64,000 nt of DNA from Myxococcus sp. CA023 (GTDB lineage Bacteria; Myxococcota; Myxococcia; Myxococcales; Myxococcaceae): contig NZ_JAAEAH010000021.1 of NCBI RefSeq assembly GCF_010998615.1, forward strand, positions 40,859 to 104,858, read 5' to 3'. Shown one piece after another: positions 35,476-44,042 of this stretch. The notes under the pieces are model-generated. The model saw only the letters and a program-made list of their open reading frames with translations. It was not told the origin of the DNA and ran no database searches. The stretch's first letter is position 1. Each line of letters starts with the position of its first letter. Position numbers and translations under genes: made by a program.

Positions 35476-35928
35476 CTAACGGAGCCCCTTGGGGCGGCGG
35501 GCCGCGCTCGCGGATGGCGACTCCATCTTGGAGGAGATGTCCGCGTCGCTGCCTTCTCCCCCTGGGACACCGTCCGCGCCGTACGACAGGATGACAGGGC
35601 TGCCGCCCTCATTCATGTACACGTAGTCGCGGTTCCACGGGTCCTTGGGCAGTCGCTCCAGCGAGCGCGCCTGGAGGAGTTCTTCCAGGCCGGCCTGGGT
35701 CTCCGGGAAGCTGCCGGTCTTCATGTAGTGGAGCTTGAGCCCCGTCTCCAATGTCTTGATGTCCAGGGCGGCGGTCTTCTGCTTGGCCTCCTCCAGGTTC
35801 GACATCACGGAGACGCCCACCGCCGCGGCGATGAGTCCGAGGATGGTGATGACGACCATGATTTCAATCAGCGTAAATCCGCGAGCGTGACGACGCCGAG
35901 CGTTCAGCTTCTGCTGGGTTGGATTCAT
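35476..35928 (-). CDS. GspG-type major pseudopilin (orphan)
   Basis: A 150-residue type II secretion pseudopilin. The prepilin signal is textbook: a basic leader ending HARG, then FTLIEIMVVITILGLIAAAVG with cleavage after Gly17 and Glu22 at mature position 5. The mature body is the GspG fold (DIKTLETGLKLHYMKTGSFPETQAGLEELLQ; LPKDPWNRDYVYMNEGGSPVILSYGADGVPGGEGSDADISS), with the calcium-binding loop after YGADG. GspG is normally in a gsp operon, but here it is alone between an amidotransferase and an ELWxxDGT protein. It may be a paralogue of a gsp operon elsewhere. Confidence 0.88.
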   Translation of the reverse strand: MNPTQQKLNARRRHARGFTLIEIMVVITILGLIAAAVGVSVMSNLEEAKQKTAALDIKTLETGLKLHYMKTGSFPETQAGLEELLQARSLERLPKDPWNRDYVYMNEGGSPVILSYGADGVPGGEGSDADISSKMESPSASAARRPKGLR

Positions 35929-36241
35929 CTTTGAGTTGTGACCTCGTGTGACGTTGTGTCCGGCGCGTGCGTGCCCGACGTGTCGTCATGTCTGCCGGTG
36001 CAAGGGCGTTGCACATGCCGCGGGTTGCGTGCGCCTGGAGCAGGGCTTCGGCGCCATGCGCGGACGTTCGCCAGTGCAGTCGCCGTGCCTGGCTGGAGCG
36101 CCGCTGTCTCCGCCCGCGCCGCGTGCGCGACTGTCGCTTTCCACCTGCTGAGTGCCACCCCTGCGCAGGTGGATGCGGGTACGCATGACTCTCACCCTCC
36201 GGATTCGGCGCGGATGGACCGCGCCCTCAACGGAGGCCGTC
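35929..36241. other. 313-base divergent gap between the GspG-like and ELWxxDGT genes
   Basis: No gene is supported. The only symmetric element I find is GTGCAA and TTGCAC around GGGCG (35998-36014). GGAGG at 36232-36236, six bases before the ATG at 36242, is the probable ribosome binding site of the ELWxxDGT gene. Confidence 0.5.
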
Positions 36242-37717
36242 ATGAAGCCCCATCTTCCACTGCTCATTCTCCTGGGCGCCGCAGGTTGTGGCACCGAAGT
36301 CGATGATGCCGACTTCACGAGTCAGGAGTCCGCCCTGAGTCAGAAGTGGGAGTTGTGCGGGAAGGAGGCCGTTCGATTGGCGGACATCCACCCTGGCCCC
36401 GTGGGGTCCAATCCGGCCGATCTGATCCACGGCGACCGAGTCCTCTTCTTCACGGCGGACGACGGGGTGCATGGACGCGAGTTGTGGCGAAGCAGCGGAA
36501 CGGAAGGAAGCGGCACGTCGCTGGTGAAGGACATCTACCCAGGGCTGGCGGGGTCGGAGATTTCGAATCTCACTCGGGTGGGGAACCGGGTGTTCTTCGC
36601 CGCGGATGACGGCGTCCACGGCTACGAGTTGTGGGTGACCGACGGGACGTCGGCCGGAACGTACCTGGTGAAGGACATCTACCCGGGGCCGGAGGATGGG
36701 ATTCGCCGTCCCGACCCCTTCCACTGGCTGAACGCGCCCGTGCTGGTTGAGTTCGGTGGTGTCCTGTACTTCGGCGCGAACGACGGCGTGCACGGATACG
36801 AGCTGTGGCGCAGTGATGGAACGGACGCGGGGACGTACCTCGTCGAGGACATCGAGCCCGGACCCGCCAGCTCCTACCCGGATAGCTTCGTTCGCGTGGG
36901 TAACGAGGCCTTCTACTTCGTCGCGTCCAAGCGGAGCCCCTGGCGCGATGAGACTCATCTCTGGCGTAGCACCGGAGTGCCAGGTGCCATTCCCGTCCTC
37001 AGTCGGGTAGGAGATAACGTCATCTTCGACTTGCTGGCTGTGAAGTCGCGCCTCTATTTCCTCGTGGATAACGACGAGGGCGAAGCCAGCCTGTGGAAGA
37101 CGGATGGAGCCGCCTCGAACACGCAACAGTTGCGGTACTTCTACGGAGAGTATCCGCACGACCTGGTCGCACTGGGCTCGCGTGTCGTCTTCAGCGCCGG
37201 GGCAGGTGAGCCAGAGGGTGAGGAGCTCTGGAGCAGCAACGGCTCGACCTCAAGCACGAAGCTGGTGAAGGACATCTGGCCAGGGCCCATGAGCTCCTCA
37301 CCGAGCTCTCTGGCGGTTCTGAAGTCGCGAGTCTTCTTCGCCGCGAATGATGGCTCCGGAGAGGGACGTGAACTCTGGGTGAGCAACGGCACCGGTTCGG
37401 GGACCAGGCTCTTCAAGGATCTGGCGCCCGGTGGTAGCTCATCGGATCCCGAAGCGCTGGCCTCCATTGAAGGCACGCTGTTCTTCTCCGCGAGCGATGG
37501 GGTGCATGGACACGAACCCTGGGTGAGCGATGGCACCCGTTCGGGCACGAAGGCGCTGCGAGGTCTGGCGCACGGGAGCGCATCCTCGTCGCCGCGCGAC
37601 TTCGTGCGCTCGGGCTGGGACGTGTTCTTCTCGGCGGATGACGGAAAGACTGGACGCGAGCTGTGGGCCTTGCCGTTCCGTCCGAAGGGGGAGTGCAAGC
37701 AGCACAACGCCTACTGA
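36242..37717 (+). CDS. ELWxxDGT-repeat lipoprotein
   Basis: A 491-residue exported lipoprotein (MKPHLPLLILLGAAGC, Cys16). It is a chain of about nine units of roughly 48 residues in which ELW-x2-[DNS]-GT is followed by LVKDIYPG and VFFAADDGVHGYELW-type strands: for instance GRELWRSSGTEGSGT, GYELWVTDGTSAGT, GYELWRSDGTDAGT, GRELWVSNGTGSGT, GHEPWVSDGTRSGT. The units should form a beta-propeller-like or hyalin-like adhesive array. This repeat family is abundant in myxobacteria, where individual functions are mostly unknown. The start at 36242 is the one just before the signal peptide. A 13-pair hairpin follows the stop. Confidence 0.85.
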   Translation: MKPHLPLLILLGAAGCGTEVDDADFTSQESALSQKWELCGKEAVRLADIHPGPVGSNPADLIHGDRVLFFTADDGVHGRELWRSSGTEGSGTSLVKDIYPGLAGSEISNLTRVGNRVFFAADDGVHGYELWVTDGTSAGTYLVKDIYPGPEDGIRRPDPFHWLNAPVLVEFGGVLYFGANDGVHGYELWRSDGTDAGTYLVEDIEPGPASSYPDSFVRVGNEAFYFVASKRSPWRDETHLWRSTGVPGAIPVLSRVGDNVIFDLLAVKSRLYFLVDNDEGEASLWKTDGAASNTQQLRYFYGEYPHDLVALGSRVVFSAGAGEPEGEELWSSNGSTSSTKLVKDIWPGPMSSSPSSLAVLKSRVFFAANDGSGEGRELWVSNGTGSGTRLFKDLAPGGSSSDPEALASIEGTLFFSASDGVHGHEPWVSDGTRSGTKALRGLAHGSASSSPRDFVRSGWDVFFSADDGKTGRELWALPFRPKGECKQHNAY

Positions 37718-37732
37718 GCTTCGGCGCCCACG

Positions 37733-37771
37733 CCCAGCCCCTTTTGGTAACAACGATTCCAAGGGGTTGGG
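37733..37771 (+). terminator. Hairpin after the ELWxxDGT gene
   Basis: CCCAGCCCCTT at 37733-37743 pairs with AAGGGGTTGGG at 37761-37771 (eleven pairs with one G-T); inside that, GG 37746-37747 pairs CC 37759-37760 beyond a two-base T bulge. It begins 16 bases after the stop. No T-run follows; it lies about 100 bases before the GMC oxidoreductase operon. Confidence 0.6.
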
Positions 37772-37868
37772 TTCCCCGGATGGGTGGAGGTCGAAGGATC
37801 AGACCCTCGTGCGTTAATAAGGTGTCAGTTGAAACCTGCCGCGGGGACAGGTCTCGACGAGGGGGAAC

Positions 37869-40232
37869 ATGGCGCCGACGTACGACGCGCTGGTCATTGG
37901 CACCGGCTTTGGGGGAGCGGTGGCGGCTTGCCGGCTGGCACAGGCGGGCCTGACCGTGCGCGTCCTGGAGCGGGGCCTGCGCTACCCGAAGGGGAGCTTT
38001 CCCCGCGACTGGAGCAACCCGCTCAATGGCTGGCTGTGGCGGTACAGCCAGGGCCTCTTCGACGTGAAGCTGCTGCCGGGGATGAGCATTGTCCAGGCCG
38101 CGGGCTACGGCGGCGGCTCGCTCATCTACGCCAACGTCCACCTGCGCCCGCCCGCGGAGACCTTCGACACAGACTGGCCGGAGGGCTACAGCCGCGCTGC
38201 GTTGGATCCGTACTACGACCTGGTCGCGTACATGCTGGACCTCCAGCCCATCACCGCGTCCGCGCGTGGCCTGCCCACCAAGGCGAAGCGGATGCGGGAG
38301 GTCGCGCGCAAGCTGGGCCGCGAGCAGCAGTTCTTCTACCCGGACCTCGCCGTGCGCTTCGCCCCCGCTGGCGAGCCGATGCCCAACAAGTTCGGCGTCT
38401 CCCAGGAGGGCTGCAACTACTGCGGCGAATGCGACATCGGATGCAACGTCCGCGCGAAGAACACGCTGGACCTCAATTACCTGGCCGTCGCTGAACAGCA
38501 GGGCGCGGAGATGACCACCCAGGCGGAGGCCACGCGAATCGAACCGCTGTCTCCCGCGGGCTATCGCGTCACCTATACCGACCATGCCGCGGGCGGCGCC
38601 GAGCGCACCGTGGAGGCCCGCCGCGTGTTCCTGTGCGCCGGCACGGTGAACACCACGGAGCTGCTGCTGCGCTGCCGTGACCAGTGGGGCACGCTCCCGC
38701 GCATCAGCGACCGGCTGGGGTGCCGCTATTCGGCCAACGGCGACTTCCTGGCCTTCGCCTTCGAGACGCGCGAGGTGTGGGACCCATCGGAGGGCCCCAC
38801 CATCACCACCAGCCTGGTGGTGGACCAGGGGCAGGGGGCGGACAAGACGTGGTTCCTCTTCCAGGAGGGCGGGCACCCCGGGCAGGCGGCGGGGCTGCTT
38901 CAGGTGCTGGACATGGGCCGGGACTTCCGTGTCCCCGCGGACCTGCTCCAGAAGCAACTGGTCCGCGCCATGCGCCGGCGATCCAAACCTGAAACCGTCA
39001 TGGGCAAGGAGCGCGGGCGCTTCCAGGCCGTGTTCCTGGCCATGGGAAGGGACCGTTCCAACGGGCGGCTCGCGCTGCGGCCTTTGACTCGGGACATGGA
39101 GGTGCGCTGGGACGTGCCTTCCAACCTGCCGCTGTACCGGACGCAGGAGCAGATCTGCCAGGACATCGCTCGGGCGCTCGGGGCGCGCGCCGTCTTCAAC
39201 CCCCTGTGGGATCGGCTTCACATCCCCGTGTCCGTCCACAACCTGGGCGGCTGCACCATGGCGGAGGAGCCGGCCTACGGTGTGCTGACCCCGGACGGTG
39301 AGGTGCACGGCCACCCTGGGCTGTACGTGCTGGATGGCGCCGCGCTGCCCGCGAGCACCGGGGTGAACCCGTCATCCACCATCGCCGCGGTGGCGGAGCG
39401 CAACGTCGAGGCCGCCATCCGCCAGGTGCTGGGGAACCCCACCTGGACCGCCCCTGATCGGGCCGGAGCGGCTTCGGGCCGGGCGGCGCCGGAACCGTTC
39501 CGCGCGTCGATGCGGATGAGCACGAGTGTGGCACCCACGCGGGTGGTGCCAAGAGAGGACCCGATGCGGAGCGTGGTGATTCCAGAGGGAGGCACGGTGT
39601 TGTCGCCAACGCCTGTGGTGGGGCTGCGCTTCACCGAGCGGATGCGCGGCTTCATCAATCACGGCCACCTGCCGGACACGGATTACGCGGGCGCCGAGGA
39701 GGAGGGCAAGTCAGAGGGCAGGGTGGCCGAGTTCATCCTCACCATCACCTTGCCCAACCTGGACCGCTTCCTCGCGGAGAAGGCCCATTCAGGCATCGCG
39801 CAAGGCACCGTCCATGTCCACGGCCTCACGCCTCCTGGCGGAGCGAAGGTGGAGCACGGAGTCTTCAACCTCTTCGTGGACACGGACAGCTACTACGAGC
39901 GGCGGATGCTCTACCTGCTGCCCTTCACCGGCATGGACGGCCAGCAGTACCTGCTGGATGGCTACAAGCATGTCCGGGACGACAACGGCTTCGACATGTG
40001 GTCGGACACGTCCACGCTCTACACCGTCATCCGCCGGGGCAGCGACCGGCATGCACCCGCGGTAGCCAGCGGCATCATCCGTCTGGCCATGCCGGACTTC
40101 CTGCAGCAGCTCACGACCTTCGCCGTGCTGGGAACGACGTCACCGCTGGCGAAGGCCCAGGCCCTGAAGCGTTTTGGGAGCATGTTCATGGGCAACCTCT
40201 GGGACGTCTTCGCGCGAACCAAGCTTGAATAA
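37869..40232 (+). CDS. GMC-family oxidoreductase with C-terminal extension (cholesterol-oxidase-like)
   Basis: A 787-residue FAD enzyme. The Rossmann motif is GTGFGGAVAACRLAQAG (residues 11-27), followed by the GMC loop GYGGGSLIYANVHLRP. His457 (VHNLGGC) and Asn500 (STGVNPSST) match the catalytic His-Asn pair of cholesterol-oxidase-type GMC enzymes. A four-Cys motif C-x2-C-x2-C-x3-C (Cys182, 185, 188, 192; CNYCGECDIGC) could bind an iron-sulfur cluster. Residues 560-787 form an additional domain (VVGLRFTERMRGF; YERRMLYLLPFTG) known from long GMC/hydrolase fusions. The ATG follows AGGGGGA. It leads an operon with a second GMC enzyme (12 bases) and a hydrolase. Substrate unknown; sterol or long-chain alcohol is a guess. 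Confidence 0.85.
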   Translation: MAPTYDALVIGTGFGGAVAACRLAQAGLTVRVLERGLRYPKGSFPRDWSNPLNGWLWRYSQGLFDVKLLPGMSIVQAAGYGGGSLIYANVHLRPPAETFDTDWPEGYSRAALDPYYDLVAYMLDLQPITASARGLPTKAKRMREVARKLGREQQFFYPDLAVRFAPAGEPMPNKFGVSQEGCNYCGECDIGCNVRAKNTLDLNYLAVAEQQGAEMTTQAEATRIEPLSPAGYRVTYTDHAAGGAERTVEARRVFLCAGTVNTTELLLRCRDQWGTLPRISDRLGCRYSANGDFLAFAFETREVWDPSEGPTITTSLVVDQGQGADKTWFLFQEGGHPGQAAGLLQVLDMGRDFRVPADLLQKQLVRAMRRRSKPETVMGKERGRFQAVFLAMGRDRSNGRLALRPLTRDMEVRWDVPSNLPLYRTQEQICQDIARALGARAVFNPLWDRLHIPVSVHNLGGCTMAEEPAYGVLTPDGEVHGHPGLYVLDGAALPASTGVNPSSTIAAVAERNVEAAIRQVLGNPTWTAPDRAGAASGRAAPEPFRASMRMSTSVAPTRVVPREDPMRSVVIPEGGTVLSPTPVVGLRFTERMRGFINHGHLPDTDYAGAEEEGKSEGRVAEFILTITLPNLDRFLAEKAHSGIAQGTVHVHGLTPPGGAKVEHGVFNLFVDTDSYYERRMLYLLPFTGMDGQQYLLDGYKHVRDDNGFDMWSDTSTLYTVIRRGSDRHAPAVASGIIRLAMPDFLQQLTTFAVLGTTSPLAKAQALKRFGSMFMGNLWDVFARTKLE

Positions 40233-40244
40233 GAGAGGCGCATC

Positions 40245-41816
40245 GTGGCGAAGGCATCGCGGTACGACGTGGTCGTCGTGGGCTCCGGTTTTGGGGGCTC
40301 CATCAGCGCGCTGCGCCTGGCCCACGCGGGCAAGTCCGTGCTGGTCCTGGAGCGCGGCAAGCGCTACCGGCCCGGTGACTTTCCCCGGGACGTGACGCGA
40401 ACGGACGAGGTGCTCTGGCGCCATGCCACGCGGCGCAAGGCGCAGGGCCTCTATGACGTGCGCTTCCTGTCCGGCATCGGCACGGTGACGGCCAGCGGCG
40501 TCGGCGGCGGCTCGCTCATCTACGCCAACGTCCACGTGCGGCCGGACGCCGAGGTGTTCGAGGACCCGCGCTGGCCCCGGACGTACCGCCGGGACTCGCT
40601 GGAGCCTTACTTCGACAAGGTGGCGCGGGAGCTGCGGTTGAATCCGGTGCCGCCCTCGATTCCGCTGCGCAAGCGCGACCTCTTCCAGCGTGCGGCCCGG
40701 GGCATGGGGCGCGAGACATTCGACCCGCCCGTGGCCGTCGCCTTCTCGGAGCCACCGGGACCGGGCCGGCGCGTGTGCCAGCTCTGCGCCGAGTGCGAGT
40801 TCGGCTGCCAGCACGGCGCGAAGAACACCATGGACCTGACGTACCTGGCGCGGGCGGAGGCACAGGGGGCTCTGGTCCTGGCCCGTACGCTCGTCTCCCA
40901 CGTGGAGCCGGTGCGGGAGGGGTACCGCGTCCACTGCCAGGACCTGGTGTCGGGGGAGCGGCACACCGTGGAGGGCTCGCGGGTGGTGCTGGCCGCGGGG
41001 ACGCTGGGCACGGTGGAGATATTGCTGCGCAGCCGGGACGTCGCGCGGACGCTGCCTCGGGTGAGCCGGCGGCTGGGCCATGGCTATTCGGGCAACGGGG
41101 ACTTCCTGGCGTCGATGCAGGGCGCGCGCGAGGACATCCAGCCCTGGGTGGGCCCCGACGTGTCCACCGTGATGCGCTTCACCGACCGGCAGCCGCGCTT
41201 CACGCTGGTGACGGCCACGTTCAACCAACCCGCCACGGAAGTTCTCGCGGGCCTGGGGCAGCCGAACCTCGGACGGCTCCAGGGCCTGGGGGCACCGCTG
41301 TGGACCTGCCTGGGCCCAGCCGTTCACGCGGCGCTCAAGAAGGGGCTGATGAGCCGGCCCATGCGTGCCGACGTGGATGCGGCTCGCACGTCCACCCTGT
41401 TTGGCATCGGCCAGGACAACGCCAACGGCCGGATGCACCTTGATGACGGGCAGCTCGACGTGTCGTGGGACTTCGCCGGGGAGAACGCGGAGTTGGTGCG
41501 GCGGATGACGGACGCGATGCGGGACCTGGCGGCCCAGTACGGTGCCAGCTTCGCGCCGCTGGTCACCTGGCAGCTCTTCAAGCGGCCATTCACGGTGCAT
41601 TCGCTTGGCGGTGCACATCTGGCGGAAGCTCCCGAGCGCGGCGTGGTGTCCACCGAGGGAGAGGTCTTCCACTATCCCGGGCTGCACGTGGCGGACGGCT
41701 CCGTCATCCCGACAGCCATCGGCTTTCACCCGGTGATGACCATCAGCGCGGTGGCCGAGCGCATCGCCGAGGCCGTGGTGCACGGATTCTCATCCCATTC
41801 GAGGAGCGCTTCATGA
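40245..41816 (+). CDS. Second GMC-family oxidoreductase with four-Cys motif
   Basis: A 523-residue paralogue of the upstream enzyme without the C-terminal extension. FAD motif GSGFGGSISALRLAHAG and GVGGGSLIYANVHVRP are conserved, as is the four-Cys motif (Cys178, 181, 184, 188; CQLCAECEFGC). The catalytic region differs: TVHSLGGA keeps His452, but the Asn position reads GFHPVMT, with His495. That could change the reaction or make the enzyme non-oxidising. The start is GTG at 40245, 12 bases after the upstream stop with AGAGAGG before it. The stop overlaps the hydrolase ATG (ATGA). Substrate unknown. Confidence 0.82.
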   Translation: MAKASRYDVVVVGSGFGGSISALRLAHAGKSVLVLERGKRYRPGDFPRDVTRTDEVLWRHATRRKAQGLYDVRFLSGIGTVTASGVGGGSLIYANVHVRPDAEVFEDPRWPRTYRRDSLEPYFDKVARELRLNPVPPSIPLRKRDLFQRAARGMGRETFDPPVAVAFSEPPGPGRRVCQLCAECEFGCQHGAKNTMDLTYLARAEAQGALVLARTLVSHVEPVREGYRVHCQDLVSGERHTVEGSRVVLAAGTLGTVEILLRSRDVARTLPRVSRRLGHGYSGNGDFLASMQGAREDIQPWVGPDVSTVMRFTDRQPRFTLVTATFNQPATEVLAGLGQPNLGRLQGLGAPLWTCLGPAVHAALKKGLMSRPMRADVDAARTSTLFGIGQDNANGRMHLDDGQLDVSWDFAGENAELVRRMTDAMRDLAAQYGASFAPLVTWQLFKRPFTVHSLGGAHLAEAPERGVVSTEGEVFHYPGLHVADGSVIPTAIGFHPVMTISAVAERIAEAVVHGFSSHSRSAS

Positions 41817-42856
41817 ACACGCTTCCCTCCGCCGAAAGGCACGACTTTCCCGCGGGCGACGGCGTGCCGTTGCAGCTCACGCGTTACCAGGGCGGCGCGA
41901 AGGGGCCTGTCCTCCTCGTCCATGGCGCGGGGGTGTGGAGCGGCATGTTCATGCTGCCCACGGTGCAGGAGAACTTCGTGCAGCACCTGGTGCGCCACGG
42001 CTACGACACCTGGCTTCTGGACTGGCGCGCCAGCGTGGAGCTGCCGCTGCGGCAGTTCACGCTGGATGACGCCGCCCGCCACGACATGCCCGCCGCTGTC
42101 CGGCGGGTCCGCGAGCGCACCGGCGCGGACTCCGTGCAGGCGGTGGTGCACTGCGCGGGCTCGGCGACGTTCTTCATGGCGATGGCGGCGGGGCTGCTGC
42201 CGGACGTCCAGAGCGTGGTCGCCTCGCAGGTGGCGCTGCACCACATCGTCCCGCCTTCGACGCAGCTCAAGGCGATGCTGCGGTTGCCGGATGTGCTGGA
42301 CATCACCCGCGACTACCTGACGCCGGACGAGGACCCGAGCAGCCCCTTGTTCCAGGCGGCCTTCGGCACCTTCGTGGACCTGTTCCGCCATGAATGCGAC
42401 AGCACCGTCTGCCGTCGTCTGACGTTCATGTACGGGCAGCTCTTCCGGCACGCGCGCATCAATCGGGAGACGCATGACCGGCTCGACGAGCAGTTCGGCC
42501 CTTGCAACATGCTGACGTTCCGTCACCTGGCGCAGATGGCCCGCTCGGGCTACGCGGTGGGCTTCGACCATGGCCGGGAAGAGAACCTCCGGCGCTATGG
42601 CCGTGAGCGGCCGCCGTCGTACCTGCGCGCGGAGCACTTGAAGCGTCCCATCACCTTCGTGTCCGGAGAACAGAATGGCACGTACATGCCCGCGTCCACG
42701 GAGCTCACCTACGAGTGGCTGCGCGAAGAGAACGGTGCGTCGTATTACCGGCGGAAGGTTCTGGCGGGGTACGGCCACCTGGACACCTTCATGGGAAGCA
42801 CTGCGTCGCAGGATGCGTATCCGGTGATACGCGACGCGTTGGAGGCCATGGCCTGA
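41813..42856 (+). CDS. Alpha/beta hydrolase with a Cys at the nucleophile position
   Basis: A 347-residue alpha/beta hydrolase: strand and oxyanion loop GPVLLVHGAGVWSGMFMLP, then WLLDWRASVELP, then the nucleophile elbow VVHCAGSATFF in which Cys114 takes the place of the usual Ser, and a distal His322 in GYGHLDTFMG. A Cys nucleophile in this fold is known for PHA synthases (GXCXG) and dienelactone hydrolase; here the surrounding residues are V-H-C-A-G. The protein is soluble with no signal peptide. The ATG overlaps the upstream GMC stop by four bases, so it belongs to that operon. It could act on an ester or thioester intermediate made by the GMC enzymes; that is inference. Confidence 0.8.
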   Translation: MNTLPSAERHDFPAGDGVPLQLTRYQGGAKGPVLLVHGAGVWSGMFMLPTVQENFVQHLVRHGYDTWLLDWRASVELPLRQFTLDDAARHDMPAAVRRVRERTGADSVQAVVHCAGSATFFMAMAAGLLPDVQSVVASQVALHHIVPPSTQLKAMLRLPDVLDITRDYLTPDEDPSSPLFQAAFGTFVDLFRHECDSTVCRRLTFMYGQLFRHARINRETHDRLDEQFGPCNMLTFRHLAQMARSGYAVGFDHGREENLRRYGRERPPSYLRAEHLKRPITFVSGEQNGTYMPASTELTYEWLREENGASYYRRKVLAGYGHLDTFMGSTASQDAYPVIRDALEAMA

Positions 42857-42886
42857 CCGGATACGGCGCCCTGAGCACTCGCGCCG

Positions 42887-43963
42887 CTACGCGCCTTCGG
42901 CCACGGCGGGCGGTGCCTCGCCCGGTGCCTCCGAGACAGACGTCTCATCCCATCCGATGTAGCGCACGCCCTCCAGGGGCTCGGGCGCGTGGAACTCCAG
43001 GGCGCCCACGGTGGACGTGAGCCGTCCGTCCGGTCTCCACGCCGCGAAGGGATGGGGGCGGGTGAAGCGCTCCAGCTCACAGGTGGCCACGTCGCTCTGG
43101 GCCACGTGGACGTCCCAGCCCGTCGGGTCCCGGTAGACGTAGCCCACCAGTGTCTTGGGATCGCACCACGCGCGGCCCTTCACGGCCACGGTGGCCGAGC
43201 GGGCCTGGAAGCACAGCTCACCCGGCTGTGGCGACTGCAGGCGCGTGAACAGCATGTCCGGGGCCTCGTGGAACCGGTGTTGCCGTCGCGCGGTGCGCAG
43301 GTAGATGGGCGACAGCCGGGGACTGAGCGGATGCTGGCGGGAGCGCACGGACAGCACCTCCAGGCGGGCCTCTGGGTCCTCCTGGAAGCGTGGCACGTAG
43401 AGCCACGTCAGCTCCTCCAGCCGACGGTGTCCCCACAGGTGCTTCTGGAGCCCCGGCGCGCCCTGGACGTCATACCGGTGCCCGTCCACGGTGACGGCGC
43501 CGGTGAAGGCGATGTCGTCATGGGCATGGGCCACGTGCGTCGTAAGTGGAAGCAGGTCGGCGCCCCGAGGAGCACGTCGCACCGCCTCCGCGGTCTCCGG
43601 CGTGTAGCGCAAATCCCATTCGATGGAATGGCCTCCCGAGGCGACGCGGCCATGGCACCGGCCCGGGGCCAGCTCCGCGTCACCAATCCGGATGCCGAAG
43701 CGGCCCGAGTCCTCGGTGGAGAAGCGGGAGAGGGGATGGATGGCCTTCAGTCCCAGCGCGGGCGTGGCGGTGGCGCAGTCGAAGGCCGCCGCCCACAGCA
43801 GGGCGCGTGGCTCACCGGGGGCTCCCGGCGCTGGGGTGAAAATCGTGTAGCGGAACCACCAGGCGCGCTCGCCCCCAGGGTCGAGCACACACAGAAACCA
43901 GATTTCGAAGAAGCCTTGCTGCCCCTTCCAGCGCGGAAGATTGGCGCGCTCGCTCGACGGCAT
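42887..43963 (-). CDS. Lipocalin-like (AttH/CrtC-like) protein, tentative
   Basis: A 358-residue protein with no clear signal peptide. The sequence is beta-rich and Trp-rich (GFFEIWFLCVLDPGGERAWWFRYTIFTPAPG; SIEWDLRYTPE; GLQKHLWGHRRLEELTWLYVPRF), in the manner of the double-lipocalin AttH/hydroxyneurosporene-synthase/tocopherol-cyclase-like families that act on hydrophobic isoprenoids. I cannot confirm catalytic residues. The start at 43963 has GGGGGGA four bases upstream; a longer open frame would run into the preceding gene. It converges on the GMC/hydrolase operon and is preceded on the same strand by a DUF2378 gene with a 79-base gap containing a hairpin. Confidence 0.55.
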   Translation of the reverse strand: MPSSERANLPRWKGQQGFFEIWFLCVLDPGGERAWWFRYTIFTPAPGAPGEPRALLWAAAFDCATATPALGLKAIHPLSRFSTEDSGRFGIRIGDAELAPGRCHGRVASGGHSIEWDLRYTPETAEAVRRAPRGADLLPLTTHVAHAHDDIAFTGAVTVDGHRYDVQGAPGLQKHLWGHRRLEELTWLYVPRFQEDPEARLEVLSVRSRQHPLSPRLSPIYLRTARRQHRFHEAPDMLFTRLQSPQPGELCFQARSATVAVKGRAWCDPKTLVGYVYRDPTGWDVHVAQSDVATCELERFTRPHPFAAWRPDGRLTSTVGALEFHAPEPLEGVRYIGWDETSVSEAPGEAPPAVAEGA

Positions 43964-43980
43964 ATCGTCCCCCCTCACCA

Positions 43981-43998
43981 ATGGCGCCAGAGCGCCAT
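43981..43998 (-). terminator. Hairpin between the DUF2378 and lipocalin-like genes
   Basis: ATGGCGC (43981-43987) and GCGCCAT (43992-43998) with a four-base loop, a perfect 7-bp stem. On the minus strand it lies after the DUF2378 stop and about 18 bases before the lipocalin-like ATG. It may be a partial terminator or a leader structure. Confidence 0.4.
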
Positions 43999-44042
43999 CG
44001 CGGACTACCGTCGCAGAGGGGCGCCCCCCAGGGCAAGCCGCC

